This document shows positions 1-12,623 of a stretch of DNA of 64,000 bases, piece after piece. The stretch spans positions 3,039,817 through 3,103,816 of the forward strand of contig ML660777.1 in NCBI GenBank assembly GCA_007570785.1. The letters run 5' to 3'. The notes beneath the pieces were generated by a model, which made no database searches, was not told the origin of the DNA, and saw only the letters and a program-made list of their open reading frames with translations. The translations under genes and the position numbers were made by a program. The stretch's first letter is position 1. Each line of letters begins with the position of its first letter. Origin of the DNA: Antilocapra americana. Lineage: Eukaryota; Chordata; Mammalia; Artiodactyla; Antilocapridae.

Positions 1-613
1 ATTATCATAACTTCTTTTATCCTATGTTAATCATGTTAAGTCTTCTTTTCTTTGTTAACATTTTTCCTACTCCCCCATCCCACACCCACCTAAGCCAAAT
101 AACAAGCAGTGCAAAGTTTAACCAAGCAAAAAATGACACTAATTCCCACAGTGTCTGAGAGATGTTACCAAGGGAAAGCCCACAGTATATATTTTTACAA
201 CTGAGAAATCAGAGACAGGAAAGTATTTTGTATTGTTATTGATTTCTTTTAAACAGTTGTTTTTCGATATCTTTAGCAGCATCACTAGGGACTTGACCTA
301 ATTTTGTTAGCAGCAGACTCCTCATTTATCTTGAAGATAATCTGCATAGAGCATGTTATTAAGTTGCCTTCAGTTATAGTAGATTTCCCTTACCCCTCTG
401 AGATAAAATCAAATTATAGACACTTTTTGGGTTAACTGGTTTAAATATTTGCTGATTTTCTTTTACTATTCTATTAACCAATGTTAATAATAAGTAATAC
501 TTTATCATTGGCCTATAATTTATGATGTATTTTAATTCATTCAGAGCACAATATCCTAATGATCCATAATTCCTTCTTGAAAAACAGCTTTCCCCTTCCT
601 CTCTGTTCATCAT

Positions 614-816
614 GGGGCTTCCCAGGTTGCTCAATGGGTAAAGAATCTGCCTGCAATGCAGGAGATGTGGGTTCAGTTCCTAGGTCAGGGAGATCCCCTG
701 ACACATTCCAGTATTCTTGCCTGGAGAATCCCATGGACAGAGGTTCCTGGCAGGCTACAGTCCATAGGGTCACAAAGAGTCAAACACAACTGAAGCAACT
801 TTAGCACACACACGCT
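614..816 (+). mobile_element. Bov-tA SINE
   Basis: A tRNA-Glu-derived head (GGCTTCCCAGGTTGCTCA, then a degenerate B-box region GGGTTCAGTTCC) is followed by a Bov-A unit with CCAGTATTCTTGCCTGGAGA and GGTCACAAAGAGTCAAACAC. About 30 bp of the middle (the usual GAAGGCATGGCAACCC part) is missing. Confidence 0.9.
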
Positions 817-1600
817 CTGTTCGTCTTCAGGCAACGTAGAAGTATTTTACAGCCAGGATCCACTGTAAGGTAGCAAAGACAAGGCCTAGTTTTTACATTT
901 GTCTGACTCTACACCTCCTACCTTCATAACAAATGCTATGCCAGAGTGATGCATTTTCTCGCCCCTCCATTGTCATATCTGCTGGAGTGTGTAATAGTTA
1001 CTCACATATTGCACAGATAGGTGATTATTTGGCTGACCGGTTACCACCTGCAGGTTTTGGAGTTTCTTCCCATCAAACTTTCTAAATATAAAATGCTGGT
1101 GCTTAGAAGTGACTTATTTAGATGTCGAAGAAGAAAGGAGGGTTGGTGGGATGGAGATGGAATTACTCTTATGGAGATACTTGTAGGGCTTCTGCTCATG
1201 TCATAATTATACCCCTTTTCTGAGAATTGCCTCCCAGGAGTGATGGGCCCCTGGGAGCTGGTTTCATACTCTGTGACTCCATCCTTTGTCCCTCATCTCC
1301 TTGACCTGCTTCAGTCTGGGTCAAGCTGAAGCAATCAGCTTCTGTTTGTTTTATGTAGAGGCATGTGGGTCAAGGGAATTGAAGCAGTGTCTTTGGTAAC
1401 TGGACCTATAACAACACATAAACTCGGGGGCACTGGGATGGTTGTCCTTGGACTGATCATGAGGGCCCAGAAATGGAGAAAGCAGATGTATGAGGAGAAG
1501 AAGGAGGCATGGAGGGAGCCAGGAGATGCATTCCAAACTTTGTTACCCTAAGATATCAGAAATTATTCCTTATATTCTTTCTATTAAATACCCCACCCCC

Positions 1601-2303
1601 TTTTGCTTAGACTAGCTTAATTTGGCTTTTATAACTAGCTTCAAAAGAGCTCTAACTAATAAGCCTATAGGCACTGTTGTCAACATGCAGCTTCCAAATA
1701 CTCTGATCCTTTCTTCTCAGTTTCTTCATTGTGCAGGCTGCTAATATTTCTGCTCCTGAACTAGCTTTGCAAACGTGTTGCTCACATGGCCTGCTTCCCC
1801 TTTGAGTAGATAACACTTTACACTGGACACGGAGGCTAACAGATGGGATGCAAATGATCTCATCTCTCTTTAGCTGTGGCCAAGCATGGACAGGGTGCCA
1901 AGTCATGTCAAACAGGGTGTCCTTCCTCGCGCACCTTGCACATTGAGGAACACCTGCATGCCTGGACTCTTAGCAGACACACAGCTCCTCCATTCTGTCC
2001 AGTGTGGGTATTATAAAATGATACTAATGATGCATACACCCAGCTTTCAGATGTCTCTTCATGTGAAGGGGTAGTACAGAGTTTTATGTTAGCATTGGAA
2101 CTTCCATACCTCCTCTCCCATGTTCATAACTTCAGTGTCACTAGCTAACAGTTATTGAGGTTTTACTATGTGTTAAGCATTGCACTATACTCTGCATAAA
2201 TTTTTTCATTTATTTATAAAAAGGGAAAATAAATTTGCTTAAGCCAGCTTAGTTTGGCTTCTGTAACTTGTAGTCAAAGACTTCTAATTAATGAACCTAT
2301 AAG
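1601..2303 (+). repeat. Two LTR-end-like segments about 630 bp apart
   Basis: Segments at about 1601-1670 and 2235-2303 are clearly related to each other (TTTGCTTA, AGCTTA, TTTGGCTT, CTAACTAAT/CTAATTAAT, CCTATA). They resemble the 3' end of old MaLR-type LTRs, which often end with 'CTTAAGCCAG...GGCTT...TAACT...'. The 550 bp between them contains nothing else that I recognise. The family assignment is tentative. Confidence 0.35.
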
Positions 2304-2524
2304 CTTCTTTCTTATGATCTAAGAACATCTGTGATCATGTTTAGTCTGTAGGCCTCCAGTGTCTCCTCTGATAACTTTTCTCATTTAATAGGTGACTGCT
2401 CCATAGGGTGGAGCAAGAATAAACCTGTTACATAGAGTGGGACCTTGCAAAAATAAGGAGCCCAGTGCAAAAATAAGGATCCCAGACTCAGTAAGCTTCT
2501 GACTAAATTTACACACCCAACTGA

Positions 2525-2670
2525 ATCACCACATTGTACCATTTCCTATTATTTTACTCACTGGATCTTATTGTAATGAGGTGTTATAACAATAAACTGT
2601 GAACTTCTTGAGGGCAAACTCCATGCCTCATTCATTTTATTGAATGCAGGAAAGAATGAATGCATTTTTG
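2525..2670 (+). repeat. L2 LINE 3' end (ancient)
   Basis: The stretch has the typical order of an L2 3' end: AACTGTGAACTTCTTGAGGGCA, a 'CTCATTCATTTTATTG' block and a terminal GAATG-type tail. It is strongly diverged. Confidence 0.5.
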
Positions 2671-4189
2671 AGGTAGCAAACATAAAAGTGATTAAAATCA
2701 TTTTAATTAAAGTGATAAAAATGATTTCATCTAGAAAACAATGATGTTAGCTCCATTTATTCCTCTCACAAAAATGGTCTTGAATGTCCCAAGTCTAAGT
2801 TTCTTTATACAACAATGTTCCATGTTGCTACTTTGGGTCATTATAGATGTCATCTGGAATGCTTTTGAATTCAGTTCAGAAATTACACATTATAGACATA
2901 GGATAATAAAACATTAAGTTTGAGAACTTGAATATGTATGTCATGCAAGTTCATATGAATTTGAAAGAAATATAAAAGACAGCCTATATTGAAAAGGAAT
3001 ATGTTCTCTTTGAAGCTGTAGCAGAATCTGCCCCATGGTCTCAACATAGAATTTGAAAACATAAAATACGAATACTGAAAGTAGCTATTTCTGTGTTATC
3101 TGCAAAATGAGTATGTTATTCAGAAGAGGGGGAAAAGTCAACAATGATGATCGCAGATCTGCTGCACCCGCTGGGAACAAGTTGTGTCCCTCACCCGCGT
3201 GCTCACGCCCTTCATCCGTCCCCCTGCACTTAAGCCCGTGGTCTCTAAAGGTGGTCTCTCCATGGCGGCGCCTCAACACACAACTTACTAATTTATTTTC
3301 ACCTTAAAGTATGGCTAATGTGCTATCAGGTCATAGTGTTACATCTTTCAGAGAGTAAGGCATTTCAGCGTGTTTTTTCCAGGGAGCATAAGGCTTTACC
3401 CCAAACAAAATATCCCCTCTCTGGCAGGCTCAGGCGCTATGACTGACTGTCAGGAGGAGAGCCAAGGGTTTGGATTTCTAGCCCCTTCCAATCAGAGCTG
3501 AAAGAAGGGAACTGTTTCGTTCTCATCCGAGTCTGACACAGCACCCTTCTTTCTTCTACAGACAATCTGTACTTAGGAGCTGGGACTCCTCCAGCTCCAC
3601 TCACAATGCCACGACAGCACACCTTACTTTTCAGCTTTCTCACATTTGTCTCATCTCAACTCTTACAATGTATCCCCAGAGATCTGATAAGATCAGTAGT
3701 AAAGGTTTGCATTTTCAGATTTGATTTAAAATTTCTCTGACTTCCCAGCTTGATTCTTCTTTTCTAATGTCAGGCAACACACATGTAACTAAATGAGAAC
3801 TGGCATCAACCACAATCAACATGCTCTTCAGAGCTGGTGCTTCATTATGACACTTGTCAACTGAGGTCAAATAGCTCTGTTGCAAGGGCACAGTTCTGGG
3901 TCAGACTGCCCAGCATAAACTGTAGGATCTCTATATTTTTTATTTCTCCTTGTCTGTCAGTTGCTTTCTCAGATACTATAAGTGAGCCTCTATTTCTCCT
4001 GTATTATACCACTCCTGCCTCTTCCCTGGCCTCCTTAGATACTGTCTAAACTTCTTAACTCCTCTAATGTTGAACTCCTCAATTTACTGCAACAAAAATT
4101 CTACTCACATCACACTGCTGAAATCACTCAAGGATAACCATGGTGCCTCCATCCATAGAGATCCTAAGTTCCATCATCCTGAAACAGTC

Positions 4190-4468
4190 CGTTATGGACT
4201 GAATGGCTGTGCTTCCCCTAAATCCATTTGTTGACATCTTAACCCCCCAATATGATGGTATTAGGAGGTAGACCCTTTGGGAGAGGGTTAGGGTTAGATG
4301 GCAGCTGTCTGCAACCCAAATGGGAGATATCTTACCAGAACTCAACCATAACGAAACCCTGATCTTGGACTCTCAGCCTCCAGAACTGTGAAATGACAGA
4401 TGTCTGTCTTTTAAGTCTCCAGTCTGTGGGATTTTCCTATGGCAACAGAGCTGATTAAAATAGTCTCT
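4190..4468 (+). mobile_element. MaLR-type solo LTR (MST/MLT1 class)
   Basis: It begins GTTATGGACTGAATGGC and has CAAATCCATTTGTTGACATC, TTAGGAGGTAGACCC, CTCCAGAACTGTGAAATGA and a terminal TATGGCAACAGAGCTGATTA. This is the order seen in ERVL-MaLR LTRs. No internal retroviral sequence or second LTR is present nearby. Confidence 0.75.
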
Positions 4469-5339
4469 TGCTTGGTTTCCTTGATAATGCAATTCCTCTG
4501 CCTCCCCCTCACCCACCCTTTTTATTACGTGTTGTTTATTGCTTTCAGTTTTTTCTTATTTATCTTCTCTCTTAAATGTAAGTAAGTGTTCCCTAATGTT
4601 CTTCGTCTGACTTTCTTCTGTTCTCATGTCACAATCACTCTTTTGGCCACTGAAAACATTGACAATTAATCCTCAAATCTAGAGCTCTGGCTCAGACCTG
4701 TGTCTTAAGCTCTTGACTTAAATTTTTAAATAACCTTATGGATGCCTCTGTTTGAATTGCCTTTACAAGATTTTTGATTGGTTAAGTCTGAAACCCAACT
4801 TAGCAACATTTCCCCAGTCCTATTCCTGTAGTTGTACTTTTCTACTACCAACTACTACATGGTAGTTGTAGCTGAAATTATGAGAGTTGTTCAAACAATA
4901 ATTTCTATTGTTCATGCCTCTCTTCCTCTTCCCGAATCAATATTTCAGTTCTAATGAATTAATCTCAGAAAACTTCTTCATATGCATGCCTTGGATTTGA
5001 CTTTTCTTTCTTTACTCTCATTTAAACTTTTTATTTTTAATGTGTCCTCTGGATTATTGTAGCACTCTATTAACTAGTCTGTCTACAGTCAATCTATTCC
5101 CATAAAGCTCACACATGATAGTAAAATTTCACAAAAGTCATTAATGCACCTTGTGGTTTCCATAAAATATATCCAAATTTGTTCTTAGGACATTGATCAC
5201 TCACTATCTGTAATCTGTCCTCTTTCTGTATTTGCAATTTTCCCCACACTACACCTCTCTATGTACTTTATTCAACAGATCCCATATTTAAACCAAAAGT
5301 ACACTAACATTTCTGAATTCTTTACTTATATTATGTTCT

Positions 5340-5720
5340 GCATGTGAAATGGTCTCACCATAGCACATTTTCTCCTATTGAAAAGCACCCTTTATGGTTA
5401 AATTCAATTGCCACTTTTATAATTTTATCAAGAAGTCTTTCCTCATCTTTCCATAGACTCCACTCCACTTAGCTGAGCTGAATCTCTTTCTTCCCTGAAT
5501 GCACAAAACACTATATTGGTCCTCTATTATGGCACCTAACTGAACATATTTAGTTGTATTTTTTAGTGTTTCCTTTATTATATTGCAAGACTGGTGCAGT
5601 CTGTGCCTATCTCTTAAATCATTTTTATCCTAAATATTAACTAGCATCATACCAAGTACCTAAGTGCTTTTATGAAGCATATGTTACTGTTGACACATTT
5701 AATGATTAAATAAGTGGATA
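5340..5720 (+). repeat. L2 LINE 3' part (ancient)
   Basis: The sequence reads like an L2 3' region: a 'GCATGTGAAATGGTCTC' start, TCAATTGCCACTTTTATAA, AAGTCTTTCCTCATCTTTCC, a middle with ATTATGGCACC and an end with ACCAAGTACCTAAGTGCTTTTATGA. It is degraded, and further L2-like text may extend upstream to about 4500. Confidence 0.4.
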
Positions 5721-8700
5721 ATAAATAGTATATCCACCATAAATGTTACTCTCAAGTAGTGAAATTCTATGACAAGTACTTCAATAAAATCTTCTGAAAG
5801 TTACTATAAAACCAAGTGAAGAATCACAATGACTTTTAAAGCCATTTATTGTATGATTAAGGGATACATAATTTCAAAGTGACAGATTTTCTCATTTACA
5901 AGCTAGAAGAGTGAATGAGTTCTTTTTATGAAAGAGCACATGCTATCTCTACTTGATTTTGAAGTCTTCTGGCTAACAGCCTTAGTTCCTTTCATAATCA
6001 AAGGAGGAAAGATTAGGGCATATGCATTAATGCTGCAGACTTCTTTACCTTTTCTTGTGGACACAACAATATGTTTCTAGAAGATCAAGAGGAAGATGTC
6101 TTCAGAGCATCATTCCACTTAGTATTTCACTTAGCTTTTGCCCTCATTAAGAGCATATATACAGATTCTTAGGAAATAATCATAAGAACATATTAATACA
6201 CTATTTACTTAGAAGCTCATGTTTTAAAATTACCTCCTTGCATCGATCTAATGCCTTTTCCTGGTGATTTCCATTGTTTTTAGTTTTGCTTGCAATTATA
6301 CACCCCAAAAATGCCACAGTAGTGTGTTGTCACATTTCAGCTCCATGTGCCCTCAAACTGTTTGGCACTCATTGAGGTTATTTATTCAGAAAATGACTAG
6401 AAATGTTAGTTTGACATTTACCCATTGATATAATTATTTTTTTAAGAAAACATGTCATTTACATAATGTTTTAAGCTTTTAGTTGCATAATGCTAATTCA
6501 TTTTGCTTTAAAAGGAAGTGACAAGTAACTCAGACCTAAATAACTTAATTACTCATATCTATGGATTTTTATGTTTCTTCTCCTGCCAAGAAAGAGAATT
6601 TTACCAATATCTTTATATTAAGTTAGGGCCTGAATATGTTCCCATTCAAATACATTAATAGCTTAAGATATTAGCCTGGTCAAAGATAATTATGTCATTC
6701 AGTTGAGCTTCCAGGACAGGATTATGCCTAGTAGGACTTCTAACTATAAGCAACTCAAGTAATCCAAACATCCAATGTATTGATTAAACTCCTCCTAAAT
6801 TTTATTTCAGAAAACATAAAGGCAAGTACCCAAACCTTTGACTGTGTCAGATATATAGCTGTGAACAAAACAACAAATTGAAGTAAACTTTGCAAAAACA
6901 GACACACAACATCAGCCATCTCCTCTATCTCAGAAACAGCCTGGTATGAATATAGCCGGACGTGCAACTCCTCAGAATAATATTGAAAAAGATAGATCAG
7001 TTGGAAGCTCTTCATTACAGCATCTGTTCTGTGTTTATAGCTACATATGCAGACTGCTGAACACCCACAGTGCACCATAAACGTAGGGATTACACATCCA
7101 GAATGGCAATACACTCATTGGTTGATGTGTTCCCAAGAGTTTTCAGCCCCTTGCTTCAGTTGGCAAAACTCTGCATTTTTTGTTGCTGTAGAAAATATTA
7201 GATTGTTTGTGGGTTTTGCAACTTTGGAGACAAACCAGGAAATTATAAAGCAGCAATAAAAAGGTAAAAACAGGCCCTGAGATTATTGTTGTATTTTAAA
7301 AGTACAGTCTTATAGAGAGTTACAAGAGAAGCAACAGCAGAGTAAGTGAGAAAAATGAGTAAATAAATGGTTGCTTTCCATGGAAATTTAGCCTCAAATA
7401 CCCTCTGTGGGTCAGCTCAGCTGTGTGATACATTTTGGAAGAGCTACCAATTGTACAAAGAAAGCTGCATATTAGAATTACTAATTAGAAGTATTATTTC
7501 TTATTTTCAGGATCTAATAACATGTGATAAATAAATGATAGCCAATAACTGAGCAACGCATTAAGTGCTGAAAGCAGTGCTTCCTAGACAACCAGCCCAA
7601 TTTAGACCAAGATGATTTTCCTCTCAAAAGTGATTCCAAGTGAAATTAATTTTTGAATTCATAATGATGCTGGGAATGTTCTCAACTCCTAATGAAAGCA
7701 GTTCCAGGTGTGAGAAGGTAATCAGAATAAGCGCCATACCTGGGGACAGTATACATGGTAAGCTAACTTCACTTTATCCCAGCAGGGAAGCAGTGTGCAC
7801 TAAGGATTAGTCACTGCTGTCTTGGACAGGTGCCCATATCTGTCTCTCACACAATCACTGAGAGAGCTGTCAAAACGCATAATCCTGAGTACCAACAAAA
7901 GATATCTTGATTACATAGGTTCCCTCTTTCCATTAAATGGTTAGAAGAACAGCTTTCAGAAATGACTCATGAACAAAAATCATAAGAAAACTTCTGAAGA
8001 ACTGTAATGAAGGCAGTTAGAAAACATGGAGCTGAGTAATGGTAGATGGTGGAGTGGAACACTCAGAAAGCCATATGGAATGCAACAGAAGTCTCTTAGT
8101 CTTCAGAAACATTCCAGTTTAAAGAGTGTTTTCTCCCTTCTCTTCATTTGGTTTCCTCTCGTTCCTTCCATCTAAATGATAATTGTCATGATGCCATTGT
8201 ACATCTGGACTCTGTGGCTAAGGTCTGTTTTTTTTTTTTGTTTTGTTTTTTTGTTGTTCCATTTCATGGCGCTGTTGTTTTGCTTTCATGCTCACTGGGA
8301 CTGAGGGGATGTTGGTTAGAATGAAAAATCAGGGCAAGGGAAGAAAACAACTAAGTGGCTTTTATAATCAGCATTTCATGAGGAAGTAGATGTAAACTAT
8401 TAACTTCATCCTTAACACTGAAAAAAATTAGGGATGCTTTATTCTAAGTAATAATAAAACTTGGTGGACTTCAAAAATATTCATTTCCTAGAGACTCCCT
8501 CATCTGAGCCTCAAACCAATTATATAGTTTCTGTAAAAGAGACCCATGGAGTTGCTTTGCAAGCAAAGATATAAAACCCAGAAGTTTAAAGCATGTAGAT
8601 TTTTTGATATATGTTATGATGAGAAATTTCATGCCAGTTAAAGCCTAAGCAAAGAATAACTAACTAAATGGAATTTATTTAACAGTCACACAAACTCACG

Positions 8701-9843
8701 GTGGTTTGGTGTCCTCACTTAACAAAAGGGGGAAAAATAACACCCATTCCTCTTACCTTGCTGACTTATCCAAGTGCACAGACTAGTTCTAAAACAATTA
8801 CATAACTATTACCATTAAAAGTCTTCACTTTCATAGGATTGTTTCAAAAAGTAAAATTAATACTGCTACTGGGGAAATAGTTTCATTTTTGGAAAATTAA
8901 ATTACTGTTAGAACTTCGTGCATGCATGTTATTTTAAACTTTGTAAATGTGACATGAAATCTGTTTTCATGGGTCTCAGAATGAGATGACACATGCAAAT
9001 TTTAGCATATGCTTCCCTGCAAAACAGAGTCAGGAAAAAGACAGGAAGGTGTGTATTATATAAACTACTCAGAAGAATTACCAAAATAGAAATAAGCTGG
9101 ACTTTGATATTCACACTGACTCTCAAGCTTGAGCTCTTTACCTTAATCTGGTTTCTTGTTTCATTTGGCGCTTGATGGCTAGGAAACCACTCTGATCATA
9201 ACCTTGCAGCAGAGATAGGTCAATTCATGTGAAGCATTATGAAGTTTACAGTACACATAAAATAAAGAAGAGGTGCCTGGTGAGATAGTTGCATAAGGGA
9301 ACTTATTTCAGGATATACTTGGTGCTTAACTAAACTCAAAGTTTGAAATAGACCAGTTCCCCTAGGTGCTTAATTTCCTCCCTCTCCATCCCAGGTGAGT
9401 AATGGTATGGCTCCAAAGTGATAAAAAAGTAAATCAGAAACTATCTCAACCATAATCTAAACTAGAAATTAGAACTAGAGATTGCATCTCTGACCAGACC
9501 CCAGAGATGTACTGATACTCCACAGAAGGAGGACCCATGCTAAAGGAAAACATTAGGAGCAGAACAGAAGCTGTAGATTCCAGGTAAGAGTGGATATACG
9601 CTCAGCTGGTTGTTGCTTCACACTCCTTGCTCTTTCAAAGGAATGAGAACAATGAAGACCTTTAGTACTCACACATTCCCACTGCAACAGAATGTGAGAT
9701 TTGAGAAAAAGAAAAGATTAAGAAAGGACATGAAAAACATTTGGGAAATGGAAGAATATGATTTAGTCAAATAGAAGGAAATAGAAAGAGAGAGGGAGAG
9801 ACAGAGGAAAATAGAAAAGGCAAACCCAGGCCAGACAACTCAC

Positions 9844-10774
9844 TTGGCATTCCCTGCCCCTGGTTTCTTTCTTCGGAAAATGCTGAGTAAAGTGTTGGAG
9901 CGGCAGGGCAGCTTGCCATCGCCAACGTGCATGCGGACCACGTCCGAGGTGGTGAAGGCACTGCGGACATTCCTCTCGGGTTTGGCAATAATGATGTACA
10001 TCTTGGGAGTGAACATGCACCCCAGGGCCACCGTTACACTGAGGCTCACTGCAAAGCAGGTAGTAATGATCTTGTAGTTGCTCCCAAAGTAAATGGGCAC
10101 GAAAGCCAGCCAGATGATGCAGGTGGTGTACATGGTGAAGGCAATGTATTTGGCCTCATTGAAGTTGGCGGGCACATTGCGGGTCTTGAAGGCATAGTAG
10201 GTACAGCTCATGATGAGGAGCCCATTGTAGCCCAAAGGGGCCACCACCCCTAGGTTGCTGGTATTGCAGATAAGATAGACTTCTTTGATGCTCGGGTAGG
10301 ACAGGATGGGCATGGGGGGCTCCATGATGATCAGGGTTATCACCAAGGTTAGCTGCACGCTGATCAGAATTGAGGCAATGATCACCTGGGCCCAGGCGCT
10401 CATAAACCTGGGCTTCCGGGTACAGATCTTCTTCTTGCTGCCAGCCAGGATGCGTGCGATGCGGTTGGTTTTGGTCACTAAAGCAGAGTAGCACATGGCA
10501 GAAGAAAGGCCGACCAGGAGGCGCTGCAGGTAGCAGGAGGTGGTAGTGGGCTTGGCAATGAGGGTGAAAGGACACACGTAACCAAGGAAGATGCCAGCAA
10601 GGATGATGTAGCAGAGCTCCCGGCTGGAGGATTTGACCACAGGTGTATCTCGGTATAGCACGAAGATAAGGGTGACAAACAAGGTGACAAGGATACCCAG
10701 GCAGGAAAAGGCGATGGCTATGATGGACTCTATGTTGCTCCACTCAAGATAGCGGACAGGAATGGGTTCACACC
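9844..10774 (-). CDS. GRM1: GRM1 exon: seven-transmembrane domain and proximal C-tail
   Basis: This 931-bp exon completes Gly577 and runs to a split codon at about residue 887. It starts with the last Cys-rich residue (C578) and the linker EPIPVRYLEWSN. TM1 (IESIIAIAFSCLGILVTLF), TM2 (LCYIILAGIFLGYVCPFTLI), TM3 with the Cys that pairs with extracellular loop 2, TM4, loop 2 with the ICNTSN sequon and Cys, TM5, TM6 with CIIWLAFVP and TM7 with the class C PKxY motif (TPKMY) follow in order. Intracellular loop 2 and the tail KPERNVRSAFTTSDVVRMHVG are as expected for Gq-coupled group I receptors. The tail ends with RRKK (877-880), known in the family as an endoplasmic-reticulum retention motif exposed in the short beta form. 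The acceptor is TTTCTCATCACAG and the donor GTGAGT. Splicing diverges between alpha and beta tails at this donor. Confidence 0.98.
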
Positions 10775-12104
10775 CTGTGATGAGAAAGACAGTTTTAAAA
10801 TGAATCCAAGATTTCGCTGATCAGTAACAATAGTGCTTACTAGTTGCAGGGGCATAGCTATATTCACGTCTTCCATGATGCATGGTGTTTTAGTTCTTTT
10901 CTTAAAATGCCTCCTTATCACACAAATAGAGATATACCATTATTTTCTTTGGACCGTCATGCTCCCAAATCTAGTCTCATCGCAAGCCTAATGTGACATA
11001 CTTAAGCCTATAAATATAGTCTTTCCTTAAAGTGTTATAAGTGGATGGAACTCAGTTCTACACTTTCAGAAAATGAAAGGGAAAAATGGAAACTAAACTG
11101 TGTTTGCATTGAAGGTTAGATGGTCACAATGTAACAGAATAAATTAATAAGAAATAAACCAACAAAGTTTTTATTTTTATGTAGCTATTGTTCAGTGACA
11201 AACCCAGCTCATAGATACAAGTCCAGCTCATTAGAAGAGTATTTCCTTTCTTTCTTTCTTGCCAGCCATAAAGCTGTTTTAAACATAAATTCCATTTGAA
11301 TTCTTTAGAAAAATCTGTATTCTCTTATCTACCACATACTATATTACTCATTTTAAGTTACTTATTTTAGGTCTTACTCTCTCACCCCTCTAGTTGTATA
11401 TGATCTGTATGTGGCATCTGAGGCCTTTGACTTCTCAGCCTCTAATAGACATACTAAGAAAGAATGAAATCTCCCTTCACCCACCTCTTGCAAGGAGAGA
11501 CAGCCCTGTTTCTAAATGCCTGGCTTATCTTTTCCTTCCAGAATAAAGTCTGTTTTGTATTTCAGAGAGAAAAACATTTGTCAAGTCTTGGCAGAAACCC
11601 TTTCACATGGTTTTGTGTTTGGTCTGGGCCGTTAGTTCCCAAATTGTGAGAATAAAAACACATATTTCCATAAATTTAGGAAAAGATTCATTGTTCTGAA
11701 GCCATAAGAGCAAGGAACCACCAGAACCTGTTTTAAATCTGTTCAGTCATTCAACAAGCGCTGCTGTCAGTGAACACAGCTTTTGCATGTTACCCAGTTA
11801 CTGTTGGTCCTGGCTTCTGATAACCACTCAATCAGGGACAGACTCATTTTAATACGTAACTGTCGACCACTCACAAGCACACGCTCCTGGCTGGCCAGAG
11901 GGGCCTCCCTCTTTTGTGTGTCAGGCATTTATCGGTATCAAAGTCTCAGCTTTTCCTGGAAGAACTCTTCCTTCCAAAATAAGTCACACTGTAACTCTAA
12001 ACCTTTCTGTTTCCATGATAAAGTTTAGAAAGATGATTTGATAGATAAAATAATAATGACCATTATGGAGGACACAAGCAATAAATTAAAATATTTAAGA
12101 ACAG

Positions 12105-12234
12105 CTTGGAGAAGGAAATGGCAATCCACTCCAGGATTCTTGCCTGGGAAATCCCATGGACAGAGGAGCCTGGTGGGCAACAGTCCATGGGGCCGTGAAA
12201 GAGTCAGACACGACTTAGTGACCAAACAACAACA
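12105..12234 (+). mobile_element. Bov-A unit SINE
   Basis: This is a headless Bov-A unit: GGAGAAGGAAATGGCAATCC, ACTCCAGGATTCTTGCCTGG, GGACAGAGGAGCCTGGTGGG and GAGTCAGACACGACTTAGTG, ending in an ACAACAACA tail. Confidence 0.85.
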
Positions 12235-12272
12235 GTAGACAAATTAGGAGATATAATACTTAGTAGTCAATA

Positions 12273-12623
12273 CAGCAAGCCCCCTACGTATGAACAAGTT
12301 CTGTTCTGAGGGCATGTTTGTAAGTTCAATTTGTTCATAAGTCTAATAAAGTTAGCCTAGGTACCCAGCTATCATAATCGTCTATATACCACTGCTTTTA
12401 CACTTGCTTCTGGACATCCTGGACTTGAAATAAAGATGCTATACTACTGTATTCTACACAGTACTGTACAGTATGGTACACAAAAGCACAGCCAATTGTA
12501 CAGGATGTACTCTGTGACAGTGTACGCCAGACACCTGAACTAACTTACACGATTGGACATGTGAACACACATTTGCGTCTTTGAAGGTTCAAAACTTGAA
12601 GGTTGGTTGTAGGGGACTTACTG
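12273..12623. mobile_element. Mariner-like MITE with TA target duplication
   Basis: This 351-bp element has inverted ends: CAGCAAGCCCCCTAC on the left and, read on the other strand, CAGTAAGTCCCCTAC on the right. TA dinucleotides lie immediately outside both ends (12271-12272 and 12624-12625), as expected for Tc1/mariner insertions. The inside has GTAC-rich text (GTACTGTACAGTATGGTACA) and no transposase frame, so it is non-autonomous. I cannot name the exact family. Confidence 0.7.

Larger units (their letters stand above)
1..9843 (-). other. GRM1 intron downstream of the 7TM exon (partial)
   Basis: The intron starts at the GTGAGT donor next to the 7TM exon and continues beyond position 1. 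It holds one Bov-tA SINE near 614, a pair of similar LTR-end-like segments near 1601 and 2235, a MaLR LTR near 4190 and L2-like sequence near 2525 and 5340. A GC-richer patch with several CpGs at about 3150-3270 has no recognisable coding content. About 5720-9840 is AT-rich and mostly unique to the eye, with a T-rich run at 8228-8262. I looked on the minus strand for the beta-form tail exon and saw no convincing match. Confidence 0.85.

Noticed and set aside
6755..7114. 119-residue minus-strand open frame
   Set aside because: Cys- and Tyr-rich translation, no recognisable domain, no splice or promoter context; a chance frame in intron.
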